Source: Sinomonas humi (GTDB lineage: Bacteria > Actinomycetota > Actinomycetes > Actinomycetales > Micrococcaceae). From it: 64,000 bases of DNA. Both the position numbers and the translations under genes were made by a program. The stretch lies in contig NZ_JTDL01000138.1 of the NCBI RefSeq assembly GCF_000802235.1, positions 1-64,000 on the forward strand, written 5' to 3'. The notes beneath the pieces were generated by a model. It saw nothing but the letters and a program-made list of their open reading frames with translations. It was not told the DNA's origin and ran no database searches. Shown here piece after piece: positions 1-8,273 of this stretch; position 1 is the stretch's first letter, and the number at the start of each line of letters is the position of its first letter.

Positions 1-883
1 CTGCTTCGAGATCCCCCGCACCATGGTGCGTGGCATCTCGAAGCAGGGCGGCACGATCCTCGGCACCTCGCGCACGAACCCGTTCGAAAACGGCGGCGGC
101 CCGCAGGTCATCAAGGGCCACATGGACCGCCTGGGCATCGACGCGATGATCGCGATCGGCGGCGAGGGAACGCTCGCGGCCGCGAAGCGCCTCACGGACG
201 CCGGGATCAGGATCGTCGGCGTGCCCAAGACCATCGACAACGACCTCGACGCCACCGACTACACGTTCGGCTTCGACACAGCCGTGGAGATCGCGACCGA
301 GGCCATAGACCGGCTCCGCACCACCGGCGAGTCCCATCACCGCTGCATGGTCGCCGAGGTCATGGGCCGCCACGTCGGCTGGATCGCCCTCCACTCGGGC
401 ATGGCTTCCGGCGCGCACGCGATCCTCATCCCTGAACAGCGCGTGAGCATCGACCAGATCGTCGAATGGGTCAAACTGGCCCACGACCGCGGCCGTGCCC
501 CGCTCGTCGTCGTCGCCGAGGGCTTCACAACCGACACAATGGCCGAAGCCCACTCGGAGCGCGGCCTGGACACGTTCGGCCGCCCCCGCCTCGGCGGCAT
601 CGGCGAGCAGCTCGCCCCGGAGATCGAGGCCCGCACCGGCATCGAGACCCGCGCCACCGTCCTCGGCCACATCCAGCGCGGCGGCGTGCCGACTGCCTTC
701 GACCGGGTCCTCGCGACTCGGCTTGGCATGGCAGCAATCGACTCGGTCGTCGAGGGCCGTTGGGGCACGATGGTCTCGCTCAACGGCACAGACATCGTCC
801 ACGTCGGCTTCGAGGCCGCCCTCGGTCGGCTCAAGACCGTTCCCCAGGACCGGTACGACGAGGCCCGGGTCCTCTTCGGCTAG
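1..883 (+). CDS. pfkA: 6-phosphofructokinase, 3' part (5' end outside window)
   Basis: This enzyme phosphorylates fructose 6-phosphate to fructose 1,6-bisphosphate in cytosolic glycolysis. The reading frame is open at base 2, so the N-terminus lies upstream; about 293 residues are present, against roughly 340 in the family. Visible motifs are GTSRTNP, the nucleotide-site GGEGT, the catalytic PKTIDND, MGRHVGW and GHIQRGG. The glycine in GGEGT is typical of ATP-using enzymes (PPi enzymes usually have Asp there), whereas the Lys of PKTIDND also occurs in PPi-PFKs. The Gly/Lys combination is known from actinobacterial ATP-PFKs, so ATP is the likelier donor. The gene ends with TAG at 881, 7 bp before the next gene. 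Confidence 0.95.
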   Translation, partial: CFEIPRTMVRGISKQGGTILGTSRTNPFENGGGPQVIKGHMDRLGIDAMIAIGGEGTLAAAKRLTDAGIRIVGVPKTIDNDLDATDYTFGFDTAVEIATEAIDRLRTTGESHHRCMVAEVMGRHVGWIALHSGMASGAHAILIPEQRVSIDQIVEWVKLAHDRGRAPLVVVAEGFTTDTMAEAHSERGLDTFGRPRLGGIGEQLAPEIEARTGIETRATVLGHIQRGGVPTAFDRVLATRLGMAAIDSVVEGRWGTMVSLNGTDIVHVGFEAALGRLKTVPQDRYDEARVLFG

Positions 884-890
884 GGCCGGC

Positions 891-1595
891 TTGAACGAGA
901 CTTTCCACGAGAGCAGCCGGGGGATCGTCCGGCTGGCTTGGGCACGTCGCCTCGGCCTGCCGGACCTTTCGTTCTCGGACGACGGCGGCCGCCTCCTGGG
1001 GTTCCGGGACAGCGCGCGCGAACTCATCGCCGTCGAACTCTTCGGGCAGCTCGCGCTCTCCGGGCCGACTGCCCTGGTCAACGAAGCTGCAGACCTGGCC
1101 GACGACGACCTGCTCGGCGGCGGCGCCCTCCTCCGAGTCGCCGGGCCGGGCGCTCACGCGCTCAGCACGGCCGTGCTCGGCTTCGCCGACGATCTCCCCC
1201 TCTTCCAGCCCGAGACCGAGCCCGAGGTCTCGCGAGGGAATCCGCAGGCCGTCGAGCTCGAGACCCGCTGCCCGCCGGACGACGTCAGCTCGGCGGGAAT
1301 CGAGCGGCGGGATCACAGGTTCACGCTCATGCTCGACGGCGAACCGGTGGCGTGCGCGGCCTACTCGGTGATCGAGGGTCTCCTCGCAGACCTCGGCGTC
1401 CTCGTGGCGCCCGGCTTCCGGGGACGCGGCCTTGGTGCGTTCATGGTGCGCCTCGTCGCCCACGAAGCGCTCGCGGAGGGATTCCTCGTGCAGGTCGAGG
1501 CGCAGGCCCAGAACGCTGGAGCGTTGCGGCTGGCGGACACGGTCGGGGTCGCGCCCTCCGCCCGGGTCGCCTCGGTCAAGCTACGGACCCGCTGA
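891..1595 (+). CDS. GNAT-family N-acetyltransferase, hypothetical substrate
   Basis: This is a protein of about 234 residues whose C-terminal third is a GNAT fold. Acetyl-CoA-binding motif A is visible as VAPGFRGRGLGAFMVRLVA, preceded by a beta strand containing the phrase ACAAYSVIEGLLADLGVLVA. The N-terminal half has no motif I recognise. The frame runs open far upstream inside pfkA, so the start was placed after the pfkA stop, at TTG 891, giving MNETFHESSRG. No strong ribosome site precedes it, so the start is uncertain. The 7-bp gap to pfkA suggests co-transcription. The substrate cannot be inferred. Confidence 0.72.
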   Translation: MNETFHESSRGIVRLAWARRLGLPDLSFSDDGGRLLGFRDSARELIAVELFGQLALSGPTALVNEAADLADDDLLGGGALLRVAGPGAHALSTAVLGFADDLPLFQPETEPEVSRGNPQAVELETRCPPDDVSSAGIERRDHRFTLMLDGEPVACAAYSVIEGLLADLGVLVAPGFRGRGLGAFMVRLVAHEALAEGFLVQVEAQAQNAGALRLADTVGVAPSARVASVKLRTR

Positions 1596-1645
1596 CTGCT
1601 CGCTACGGCATCCGACTCGGTACCTCACGGCAGAGTCTGCGAGCC

Positions 1646-2479
1646 TCAGTGGCCGAAGGTGTTCGGATCGGCGGCCGTTGGCCCCGTGCCATCGAGCGAG
1701 TTGAGGCTCCGGATCTCCTCCGCGCTGAGATCGAAGTCGAACACCGCGAGGTTCGCCTCGAGCCGCTCACGCGAGGCCGACTTCGGGATGGCGACAAGCC
1801 CCTGCTGGGTGTGCCACCGCAGGACGGCCTGGGCTGGCGACACCCCGTGAGCCTCGGCAACCGAGACCACCGCCGGTTCGGAGAGCAGTTCCTGGCCCCG
1901 CCCGATCGGGCTGTACGACTCGGTCACGATCGCGTGTGCTTGATGGTAGGCACGAGCGTTGTCCTGGACCCAGTACGGGCTCAACTGGATCTGGTTGACA
2001 TCCGGTCCCACACCAGTCGCCTCGATAATCGCGTCGAGGTGCTCTGGCGTGAAGTTCGAGACCCCGATCGAGTGGACTTTCCCCTGATCGCGCAAGGCCA
2101 CGAGGCCCTCCCAAGCCTGGACGAACGTGCCCTGATCAGGATTGGGCCAATGCACAAGGAACAAGTCGAGGTACTCGAGGCCCAGTCGCCGCACGGCGTG
2201 CTCCCACGCTTCTCGCACCCCCTCGACGCTGTGCCACGCGCGGTTGAACTTCGTGGTGACGAAAACGTCCTCGCGAGCAACGCCCGAGCGCCGGATCCCC
2301 TCGCCGACGCCTTCTTCATTGCCGTAGTTCTCCGCAGTATCGACGTGCCGGTAGCCGAGCTCGAACGCGGTGGCGACGACGTCCGCCGCCTCCGCGTTGT
2401 CGAGCGGCCAGGTCCCGAGGCCGAGCTGCGGGATGGAGTGTCCGGAAGCGAGCTGGATGCTGGGTGCCGAAGAAGTCAT
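1646..2479 (-). CDS. Aldo/keto reductase (2,5-diketo-gluconate reductase type)
   Basis: This is a 277-residue NADPH-dependent carbonyl reductase with a (beta/alpha)8 fold. The catalytic tetrad of the family is visible: Asp47 and Tyr52 in DTAENYG, Lys77 in FVTTKFNRAW and His110 in LVHWPNP. The cofactor-side motifs GVSNF and the C-terminal IPKSASRERLEANL are also present. It acts in the cytosol; the natural substrate is unknown. The start is supported by a TAGGCT box (2486-2491) exactly 6 nt upstream of ATG, which suggests a leaderless mRNA. It lies 9 bp beyond the stop of the efflux gene encoded upstream on the same strand. Confidence 0.92.
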   Translation of the reverse strand: MTSSAPSIQLASGHSIPQLGLGTWPLDNAEAADVVATAFELGYRHVDTAENYGNEEGVGEGIRRSGVAREDVFVTTKFNRAWHSVEGVREAWEHAVRRLGLEYLDLFLVHWPNPDQGTFVQAWEGLVALRDQGKVHSIGVSNFTPEHLDAIIEATGVGPDVNQIQLSPYWVQDNARAYHQAHAIVTESYSPIGRGQELLSEPAVVSVAEAHGVSPAQAVLRWHTQQGLVAIPKSASRERLEANLAVFDFDLSAEEIRSLNSLDGTGPTAADPNTFGH

Positions 2480-2488
2480 GGGGCCAGC

Positions 2489-4015
2489 CTAGGGTCGGTC
2501 GGCCTCCACAGGCGAGGGTGGCTCGGTACCCGTGCGCTGCGCGTCGGCCGGGGCGCCCCATGAAGGCTGACGGACCTTCGCGAAGAAGAACGCCACGATG
2601 AACCCGATCGCAATCACGGCCGCGGGGAGCAGGATCGACTCAGCCATCGCCGTCGTAAAGCCGCCTTGGATGAAGGACGGAAGCGGACCGGATGCCAGGC
2701 TGCTCGTGCTCGCCGCGGCACCACCCGGCCGTGCGGGGAGGTCGGCCGCGAGGCGCGACTCCATGAGCGTCGCGATCGCCGCGCTGCCGAGCACGCCGCC
2801 GATCTGCCGGGTCGTGTTGTAGATGCCTGAGCCGGCGCCGGCCAGCTGGGGAGGAAGATTCCGCGTCGCGAGTGTCGCAAGGGGACCCCAGATGCCCGCG
2901 TTGGCCACGCCGAGAATGGCACCCGGGATGAGCAGCATCCAGATCGGCTGATCCGGGGTCAGCAGGACGGAGTACAGGACGAGGGCGACGACGAACAGGA
3001 GCATCCCAGCGATATTCATCACCTTCGCATGGCCCCGGTCCACGAGCTTGCCCGCGAAGGGTGCGAGACCACCGGAGAGGACGGCCATCGGGATCATCAT
3101 GAGCGCCGACTGCGTGGGGCTCATCCCACGGACGAGCTGGTAGTAGAAGATCGTCGGAAGTCCGAACGAGGTCACCGTGAAGCCCACTGTCGTGATGCCC
3201 AGATTCGCGAGCGAGAAGTTGCGGTCGCGGAAGAGTCCGAGCGGCACGAGCGGCTCCGCCTTGTTGACTGCCTGCCACACGACGAACAGCACCATGATGA
3301 CGATTCCGGCAATGATCAATCCCCACACCGTGATAGGACCGGTGATCGTCCCCCACGAGTAGGTCTGGCCTTCCTGAATGCCGAACACGATGAGGAACAT
3401 CGCAATACCGCTCAGCGCGACGCCCAGCCAGTCGAAGCGGTGCGCGTGCGTCTTGAGCGTCGGCACGAGGCGCCACGCGAGGATGAAGCCCACGATCCCC
3501 ACGGGGACGTTGATGAAGAACACCCACTCCCAGCCGAGACCATCGACGAGAAGGCCGCCGAGGATCGGGCCGACAAGCATGGCGACGCCCGCCGTCGAAC
3601 CCCACACGCTCATTGCCGCACCGCGGCGCTCCGGCGGGAAGATTCGCGTGATGACCGCCATGGTCTGCGGAGTCATGAGGCCAGCGCCGATGCCCTGTAC
3701 GACTCGAGCGGTGATGAGCGATGCGATGCTGCCCGAGAGGCCGCACCAGAGCGAGGCGAGCGTGAACACCACGAGGCCCGCGAGATACACGTTCTTGGGC
3801 CCGAGTCGATCGCCGAGCCGCCCAGTGATGAGCAGAGGCACGACGTACGAGAGCAGGTAGGCGCTCGTGACCCAGATGACCTCATTGATGTCCGCACCGA
3901 TGCCCCGCATGATCGCCGGGTTGGCGACCGAAACGATGGTCGTGTCGATGAGGATCATGAAGAACCCGATGACGAGGGACCACAGGGCCGCCCAGGGGCG
4001 TTCGACTTTTTCCAC
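2489..4015 (-). CDS. DHA2-family MFS drug:H+ antiporter (EmrB/QacA type)
   Basis: This is a 508-residue, strongly hydrophobic protein that fits 14 membrane helices, the size of EmrB/QacA exporters. Motif A of the major facilitator superfamily is visible near residue 66 (GRLGDRLGPKNVY), and the antiporter motif C appears as GPILGGLLVDGLGW. The C-terminus is a hydrophilic, proline-rich tail. The start is GTG at 4015, giving MEKVERPW. No ribosome site is clear; a TAGTCC hexamer lies just upstream but is too close to be a convincing -10. The predicted role is export of lipophilic compounds across the cytoplasmic membrane; the substrate is unknown. Confidence 0.92.
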   Translation of the reverse strand: MEKVERPWAALWSLVIGFFMILIDTTIVSVANPAIMRGIGADINEVIWVTSAYLLSYVVPLLITGRLGDRLGPKNVYLAGLVVFTLASLWCGLSGSIASLITARVVQGIGAGLMTPQTMAVITRIFPPERRGAAMSVWGSTAGVAMLVGPILGGLLVDGLGWEWVFFINVPVGIVGFILAWRLVPTLKTHAHRFDWLGVALSGIAMFLIVFGIQEGQTYSWGTITGPITVWGLIIAGIVIMVLFVVWQAVNKAEPLVPLGLFRDRNFSLANLGITTVGFTVTSFGLPTIFYYQLVRGMSPTQSALMMIPMAVLSGGLAPFAGKLVDRGHAKVMNIAGMLLFVVALVLYSVLLTPDQPIWMLLIPGAILGVANAGIWGPLATLATRNLPPQLAGAGSGIYNTTRQIGGVLGSAAIATLMESRLAADLPARPGGAAASTSSLASGPLPSFIQGGFTTAMAESILLPAAVIAIGFIVAFFFAKVRQPSWGAPADAQRTGTEPPSPVEADRP

Positions 4016-4088
4016 CGGACTAGGGTCTCACTTCCTGAGGACAGCTTCAGTCCGCAGGAGTCCGCCTCGAGGTATTAGGAGACGAACC

Positions 4089-4535
4089 TCACACGTTGAA
4101 GCGTTGAATGAGCTCGTCCCGGCCGAACATCTGCGCGGCCTGACGGGCGGAGGGAGTTCCGGCGTCGGGATCGGCTCCGAACTCGAGAAGGGCGTCGACG
4201 ACGTCGGCATACCCCTTGAAGACCGCCCCCGCGAGCGGTGTCTGCCCGCGATCGTTGGGGGTCTGGACGTCGGCGCCGTGCTCGCCGAGGAGGCGAACGG
4301 TGCCTGCGTGGCCGTGATATGCGGCCAGCATGATGAGCGTGTCCCCCGATTGGTTGGCGAGCGACGACGGCGCCCCGGCCTCGAGATAGGCGCGCAGCGT
4401 TGGCTCGTCCCCACTCCTTGCTGCATCGAAGAGGCGCGTGGCCAGCTCGATGACGTCGGCGTCCGGCTGGCTCGGGGCCGGCCTGCTGTCGGCTGGCTGG
4501 CCTGCGTTGTCGGTCACGTTTCCTCCTGGCATCAT
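4089..4535 (-). CDS. Ankyrin-repeat protein
   Basis: This is a small 148-residue protein. After a polar N-terminus it contains about three ankyrin repeats, seen as GDEPTLRAYLEAGAP, GDTLIMLAAYHGHAGTVRLL and RGQTPLAGAVFKGYADVVDA, followed by a short capping helix (ARQAAQMFGRDELIQRF). It is most likely a cytosolic protein-protein adaptor. Its ATG overlaps the TGA of the upstream ygfZ-like gene as ATGA, so the two are translationally coupled. The same arrangement is familiar from Arthrobacter-type genomes (recollection, not searched). No catalytic residues are visible. Confidence 0.88.
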   Translation of the reverse strand: MMPGGNVTDNAGQPADSRPAPSQPDADVIELATRLFDAARSGDEPTLRAYLEAGAPSSLANQSGDTLIMLAAYHGHAGTVRLLGEHGADVQTPNDRGQTPLAGAVFKGYADVVDALLEFGADPDAGTPSARQAAQMFGRDELIQRFNV

Positions 4536-5671
4536 GGCTGGCCGCGCAGCAGGCCGGCGGGCCGCTGCACGACCTGACCCGCATCCGGAGCAACGATGAG
4601 CTCCTGGGCAGCCGCATACTCCTCGCCCTCCGCCTCGCCGCGGACAACGAGCGTTGCGGAGGGGTCCGTGCTGCGCTTGACGATTGCGAGGGCGATCGGG
4701 CCCATCTCGTAGTGAAGGGCCGCCGAGGTGACGCGCCCGACCTGCTTCTCGGCGCCGTCGTCCGCCCGCTGGAGAACCGGACTCCCAACGGCAGGGAGCG
4801 TGTGCGCGGAACCGTCCAGCTGGAGCATGACGAGCCGCCGCGGGGGGTGCCCGAGGTTGTGGACTCGCGCGATCGTCTCCTGACCCTTGTAGCAGCCCTT
4901 GGACAGGTGCACCGCCGTGCGCAGCAGGTCCAGCTCGTGCGGAATGACCTTGTCGTCACTCTCGAAGCCCATGCGCGGACGCCATGCGGCAATGCGAAGC
5001 GCCTCAGCGGCCATGGAACCCGCGAGGCCCGTGCCCGCGGCATCAAGCAAGGCGGCCGCGACGCCGAGCTGGTCGGCCGGAACGAGGTGCTCGAACCACG
5101 GGCGTTCGAGGCCCGGGTGCTGTTGCTCCGGCACGGGCGCGTAGCTGTACCCGCCCGGTGCGATGTGGGGCCACGGGTCTTCCCACACGGGGCCGACGCC
5201 CACGATTTCGGCTAGCACCTCGAGGCGGCGGGTCGCGCCCAGAACGCCCCACTCGTCGCTCACGTTGGCGACCTCGACACGGAGCATGAACCGCATCGAG
5301 TCGAGCCATGCGGCGAGGCCCTCGGCCTCGGCGGCCTCCACGAGGAGCCAAGCCCTCTCGCCGTCGTCCACGATCCGCGCGTCGTACTCGATCCTGCCCT
5401 GGACGCTCAGGAGGAGCAGTTCCGCCGACTGGCCCGGGACCAGCGCCGAGACCTGCTGGGAGGAGAGGGTTGTGAGCCATGTGAGCCGGTCGGGGCCAGC
5501 AACAGTGACGACGCCCCGGAACGAGAGGTCGACGACGGCGCTCCCCTCGGCGAGCAGGCGCTGCTCGCGTACAGGGTCACCGTAGTGGGCGGCCACACCC
5601 GCGTCAGCGCCGGACGCGGCGACGGCGCCCGGCCGTCCGAGGAGGGGAGAAACGAAACTCATGACAGTCAC
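4532..5671 (-). CDS. ygfZ: YgfZ/GcvT-domain folate-binding protein
   Basis: This 379-residue protein belongs to the YgfZ branch of the GcvT family, which uses tetrahydrofolate in maintenance of certain Fe-S proteins. The signature K-G-C-Y-x-G-Q-E is visible near residue 260 as SKGCYKGQETIARV, followed by RRLVMLQL. The N-terminal half has the GcvT-like segment DLSFRGVVTVAGPDRLTWL. Two starts are possible: GTG at 5671 (MTVMSF) or ATG at 5662 (MSFVSP); neither has a strong ribosome site. It is the first gene of a coupled pair with the ankyrin gene through an ATGA overlap. Confidence 0.9.
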   Translation of the reverse strand: MTVMSFVSPLLGRPGAVAASGADAGVAAHYGDPVREQRLLAEGSAVVDLSFRGVVTVAGPDRLTWLTTLSSQQVSALVPGQSAELLLLSVQGRIEYDARIVDDGERAWLLVEAAEAEGLAAWLDSMRFMLRVEVANVSDEWGVLGATRRLEVLAEIVGVGPVWEDPWPHIAPGGYSYAPVPEQQHPGLERPWFEHLVPADQLGVAAALLDAAGTGLAGSMAAEALRIAAWRPRMGFESDDKVIPHELDLLRTAVHLSKGCYKGQETIARVHNLGHPPRRLVMLQLDGSAHTLPAVGSPVLQRADDGAEKQVGRVTSAALHYEMGPIALAIVKRSTDPSATLVVRGEAEGEEYAAAQELIVAPDAGQVVQRPAGLLRGQP

Positions 5672-5713
5672 AACGTCCAGACGTTCGGTTTCAGTCCGCG
5701 AGGACCGAAGTTC

Positions 5714-6343
5714 TCATTCGGTGGGCTGCTGCGGCGTCTCCGGCGTTGCCACGCGGTGAAGGATTGCCGAGGCATGCGGGCCAAGAGGCGAGCCTCCCGA
5801 GGCGACATCCCAACGCCAGAACAGGTCGCCGTTGACTAGTCCGAGGAGGCGCGTCGCGGCGGAGTAGTCATGGCTGTGAGCGCCGCGCATGACGGCGTCC
5901 GTGCTGAGATGGATCTGGGGACCCTTGATCTGGCCATAGTAGAGCTCGGCGATGCTCCCCGGGTGGAGGATCGTGACGGCGATGTCGAAGCCCCCATCCG
6001 CGTTCCGGAGCCGCTCGACCTCGTCCGCGGACTTGTAGGCCGGGACGATGTCCGGGGGCGTGAGACCGGGGCCTCCGTCGGCGTCTTGCAGCGGGCGGTC
6101 CAGCTGCCAGTAGCCGGTCTCGACGGAGAGGGGGCGCAGCTTTGCGCCGTTCTCATCGCAGAGCCAGCTCTCGGCCTTGTACTCGAGGTACGGAAAGCCG
6201 TTCTGTGCAAACGTGACGTGCTGCCCGAAGTGCTCGTCACCCGCCTCACCCGCGCCGAGACGCCCGCGACCCTCCCACTCCCCGATGAGCCACGACAGTG
6301 GGACGAGCTCGGGGGTGAGTCCGGTTGGGATCTCGATGGGCAT
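5714..6343 (-). CDS. FABP-family (nitrobindin-like) protein
   Basis: This 209-residue protein matches the bacterial FABP/nitrobindin family (formerly DUF1794), a small beta-barrel that can hold ferric heme. The family opening is visible near residues 18-35 as WLIGEWEGRGRLG, followed by HVTFAQNGFPYLEY. The barrel-closing segment near the C-terminus (GPHASAILHRV) contains the histidine position used as heme ligand in nitrobindins. An SD-like GGAG lies about 7 nt before ATG. It follows ygfZ in reverse order with about 40 bp between stop and start. Heme binding is inferred from the family. Confidence 0.88.
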   Translation of the reverse strand: MPIEIPTGLTPELVPLSWLIGEWEGRGRLGAGEAGDEHFGQHVTFAQNGFPYLEYKAESWLCDENGAKLRPLSVETGYWQLDRPLQDADGGPGLTPPDIVPAYKSADEVERLRNADGGFDIAVTILHPGSIAELYYGQIKGPQIHLSTDAVMRGAHSHDYSAATRLLGLVNGDLFWRWDVASGGSPLGPHASAILHRVATPETPQQPTE

Positions 6344-6361
6344 TAGTGGTCTCCGCGAGGG

Positions 6362-6475
6362 TCAGCGCTGGCCGCGGAACAGCCCGAGGATCGCGTACAC
6401 AGCGAACCAGGCCATCGAGATCCCGGCGATCACAAGCAGGACGAGGAAGAGGATTTCCCAGGCAAGAACAGACAT
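6362..6475 (-). CDS. Short single-helix membrane protein (37 aa)
   Basis: This is a 37-residue open frame that starts at ATG 6475 and ends at TGA 6362, 18 bp upstream of the FABP gene on the same strand. The peptide is MSVLAWEIL followed by an uninterrupted hydrophobic helix (residues 7-30) and a basic end, LFRGQR, which predicts one transmembrane segment with a cytoplasmic C-terminus. The composition and position between two conserved genes argue for a real gene. Only a weak ribosome site is seen and no function can be assigned. Confidence 0.55.
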   Translation of the reverse strand: MSVLAWEILFLVLLVIAGISMAWFAVYAILGLFRGQR

Positions 6476-6522
6476 AGCGCCATCGTAACGCCTCCCAAAG
6501 AGGGTGCTCGTCGCATGACGGC

Positions 6523-7269
6523 TCAATAGATGAGGAGCTTGTCGATGAAATAGGCGAGCGATCCGACGGCAAGCACCGGACCGAGGGCGAGCGCGACGAG
6601 GCCCGGGCGCGGCATCGGCCGCAGGCGTGTCCGGTTGAGGCGCCGTACCGCCGCGAGGACCGCTCCGATGAGGACGCCTGCAGCTGTGGCTGGAATCACG
6701 GTCACGCCCGTGAGCACGAGCGCGGCGAGGGGCGCGGCGAGCCCTGCGAAGATGATGGCGAGAGGCGCAACGATCGTGTCCGGCCAGTTGATCGCACCGA
6801 CCAGAAGCGCGACCGTCGTGCTGATGCCCGCGACGAGAAGCATCGAGCCCATGCCCGTGAAGCGCGCGGTCGCGATCCAGCCTGCCCCAAGGGCGCACAG
6901 CAGGACGCCGGAGCTCGCCCCGAGTGTCGATTCCAGACGGTGGGACTGCCCGGTTCCGCGGATCAGCTGGACGACGATGACGGCCATGATCCCCAAGGCG
7001 ATGACGGACGGTGTCCACGAAAGGTACTCCGGGCCGCTCGCCGCCGCGGCGGCGACTCCCGAGACTGCGCCCGAAAGCGCAAGAATGACACCGTTGGTCC
7101 GCTTGGCGGGAATGCCGAGGAAGAACGGCCATCCGAGCCCTGCTCCTGCGGAGAGGACGACGGCGACCGCAGCCTGCGTGAATGGGCCGCCGAGGCTCGA
7201 CACGACGAGTGCGAGCGTGCCCGCCACGCCTATGCCCGCGGCCGCCGCGCCTCCGATCCACGTCTTCAC
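6523..7269 (-). CDS. Multi-pass membrane protein, hypothetical (permease-like)
   Basis: This is a 248-residue, glycine/alanine-rich hydrophobic protein predicted to cross the membrane about eight times. Polar breaks include IPAKRTNG near residue 54, RGTGQSHRLES near 105 and a basic stretch LNRTRLRPMPRPG near 215. There is no transporter signature I recognise. It ends before the small membrane gene and is divergent from glnR, with 89 bp between the two starts. That region contains a TATACT box (7297-7302) better placed for glnR. Function unknown. Confidence 0.75.
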   Translation of the reverse strand: MKTWIGGAAAAGIGVAGTLALVVSSLGGPFTQAAVAVVLSAGAGLGWPFFLGIPAKRTNGVILALSGAVSGVAAAAASGPEYLSWTPSVIALGIMAVIVVQLIRGTGQSHRLESTLGASSGVLLCALGAGWIATARFTGMGSMLLVAGISTTVALLVGAINWPDTIVAPLAIIFAGLAAPLAALVLTGVTVIPATAAGVLIGAVLAAVRRLNRTRLRPMPRPGLVALALGPVLAVGSLAYFIDKLLIY

Positions 7270-7358
7270 ACAGCCATCCTTCCATAGCGCTCCACGTATA
7301 CTCGTTCAAATAGGAACGACCTGCCCGACGGTGTGCAGCCTGCTCTTCGGGAGGAACC

Positions 7359-8054
7359 ATGTCGCACATCCTGCTGCTGACCAATAGCCGAGGCTCTTCG
7401 GTCGAGGTCCTCCCTGCCCTCGAGCTCCTGAACCATCAGGTGCACATCCTCGCGGCCGAGCCGACTGCCCTGCTCGACGCGGATCCGGCCGACGTGATCT
7501 TCCTCGACGCGCGCAAAGACCTTGTGGGCGCCCGCTCGCTCACCCAGCTCCTCAAGGCCACGGGACTGAGCGCCCCTCTCCTTCTCATCCTCACCGAAGG
7601 CGGGATGGCGGCCATCTCGTCGGCATGGGCGGTCGACGACATCGTCCTCGAGTCGGCCGGTCCTGCCGAGATCGAGGCACGCATTCGCCTCGCCATGTCA
7701 CGCTCGGCCCGCGTCGACGAGCCCGAGACCGAGATCAGGGCGGCCGGCGTCGTCATCGACGAGGCGAGCTACACCGCCCGCGTCAACGGGGAGGCGCTCA
7801 ACCTCACGTTCAAGGAGTTCGAGCTGCTCAAGTACCTCGCACAGCATCCGGGCCGCGTCTTCACCCGCCAGCAGCTCCTCACGGAGGTATGGGGATACGA
7901 CTACTACGGGGGCACCCGAACGGTCGATGTGCACGTTCGGCGACTCCGCGCCAAGCTCGGGCCCGATCACGAGGGCCTCATCGGCACCGTTCGAAACGTG
8001 GGCTACCGGCTCACTCTCACGCGGCTCAACGAGGACGAGCTGAGCGACGCCTAG
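7359..8054 (+). CDS. glnR: GlnR-type orphan response regulator (nitrogen control)
   Basis: This is a 231-residue OmpR-family regulator. Residues 1-110 form an atypical receiver ([40 protein letters not shown]). Residues 125-220 form a winged helix with [20 protein letters not shown] and [16 protein letters not shown]. The sequence closely resembles remembered Streptomyces GlnR, which controls ammonium-assimilation genes as a phosphorylation-independent homodimer. No cognate kinase adjoins it, as is usual for GlnR. A good ribosome site GGGAGGAACC precedes ATG, and TATACT at 7297-7302 is a plausible -10. It precedes mshD, an order I recall from other actinobacteria. The identity is recognised from motifs, not searched. 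Confidence 0.86.
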   Translation: MSHILLLTNSRGSSVEVLPALELLNHQVHILAAEPTALLDADPADVIFLDARKDLVGARSLTQLLKATGLSAPLLLILTEGGMAAISSAWAVDDIVLESAGPAEIEARIRLAMSRSARVDEPETEIRAAGVVIDEASYTARVNGEALNLTFKEFELLKYLAQHPGRVFTRQQLLTEVWGYDYYGGTRTVDVHVRRLRAKLGPDHEGLIGTVRNVGYRLTLTRLNEDELSDA

Positions 8055-8086
8055 GCGGGCACAGCCAACCTTGCCCCCGGGACCAC

Positions 8087-8120
8087 GAAAGGCCCTGCAC
8101 GAATCCGTGCAGGGCCTTTC
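8087..8120. terminator. Strong hairpin after glnR, probably bidirectional
   Basis: A perfect 14-bp stem (GAAAGGCCCTGCAC with its complement) closes a six-base loop, 33 bp after the glnR stop. Only short T tracts flank it on either strand, as is common for high-GC terminators. On the minus strand it also lies directly behind the tRNA-like element at 8121-8218, so it may terminate both transcripts. Confidence 0.75.
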
Positions 8121-8218
8121 GGCTTGTGGAGGACATACGGGTCGAACGTATCAAGGCCACCCCACTGGTGGATCCCCCGCGACCGCCTTTCAGCGGCGAG
8201 CCACCACTCTACACAGAC
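8121..8218 (-). other. Unresolved structured element with a tRNA-like T-arm
   Basis: Read on the minus strand, positions 8151-8135 form a canonical T-arm: a 5-bp stem ATACG/CGTAT around TTCGACC. It is followed by seven bases GTCCTCC (8134-8128) and an A, exactly as the 3' half of a tRNA would be. Upstream lies a 5-bp arm CCACC/GGTGG, resembling a long variable arm, and a CCGC/GCGG hairpin. No proper 5' acceptor complement or anticodon arm can be paired. It may be a tRNA relic or a tRNA-mimicking small RNA ending in the adjacent hairpin. I cannot call it a functional tRNA. Confidence 0.35.
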
Positions 8219-8273
8219 GCCGCGACTGGCGCCAAACGGCCCACGCCTCCCCCGCATTCGCTAGCCTTGCTGC

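Noticed and set aside
8121-8218. Annotation as a functional tRNA gene.
   Set aside because: Only the T-arm and 3' acceptor side fit. A matching 5' acceptor and a 7-base anticodon loop in a stem could not be found, so it is listed as unresolved.
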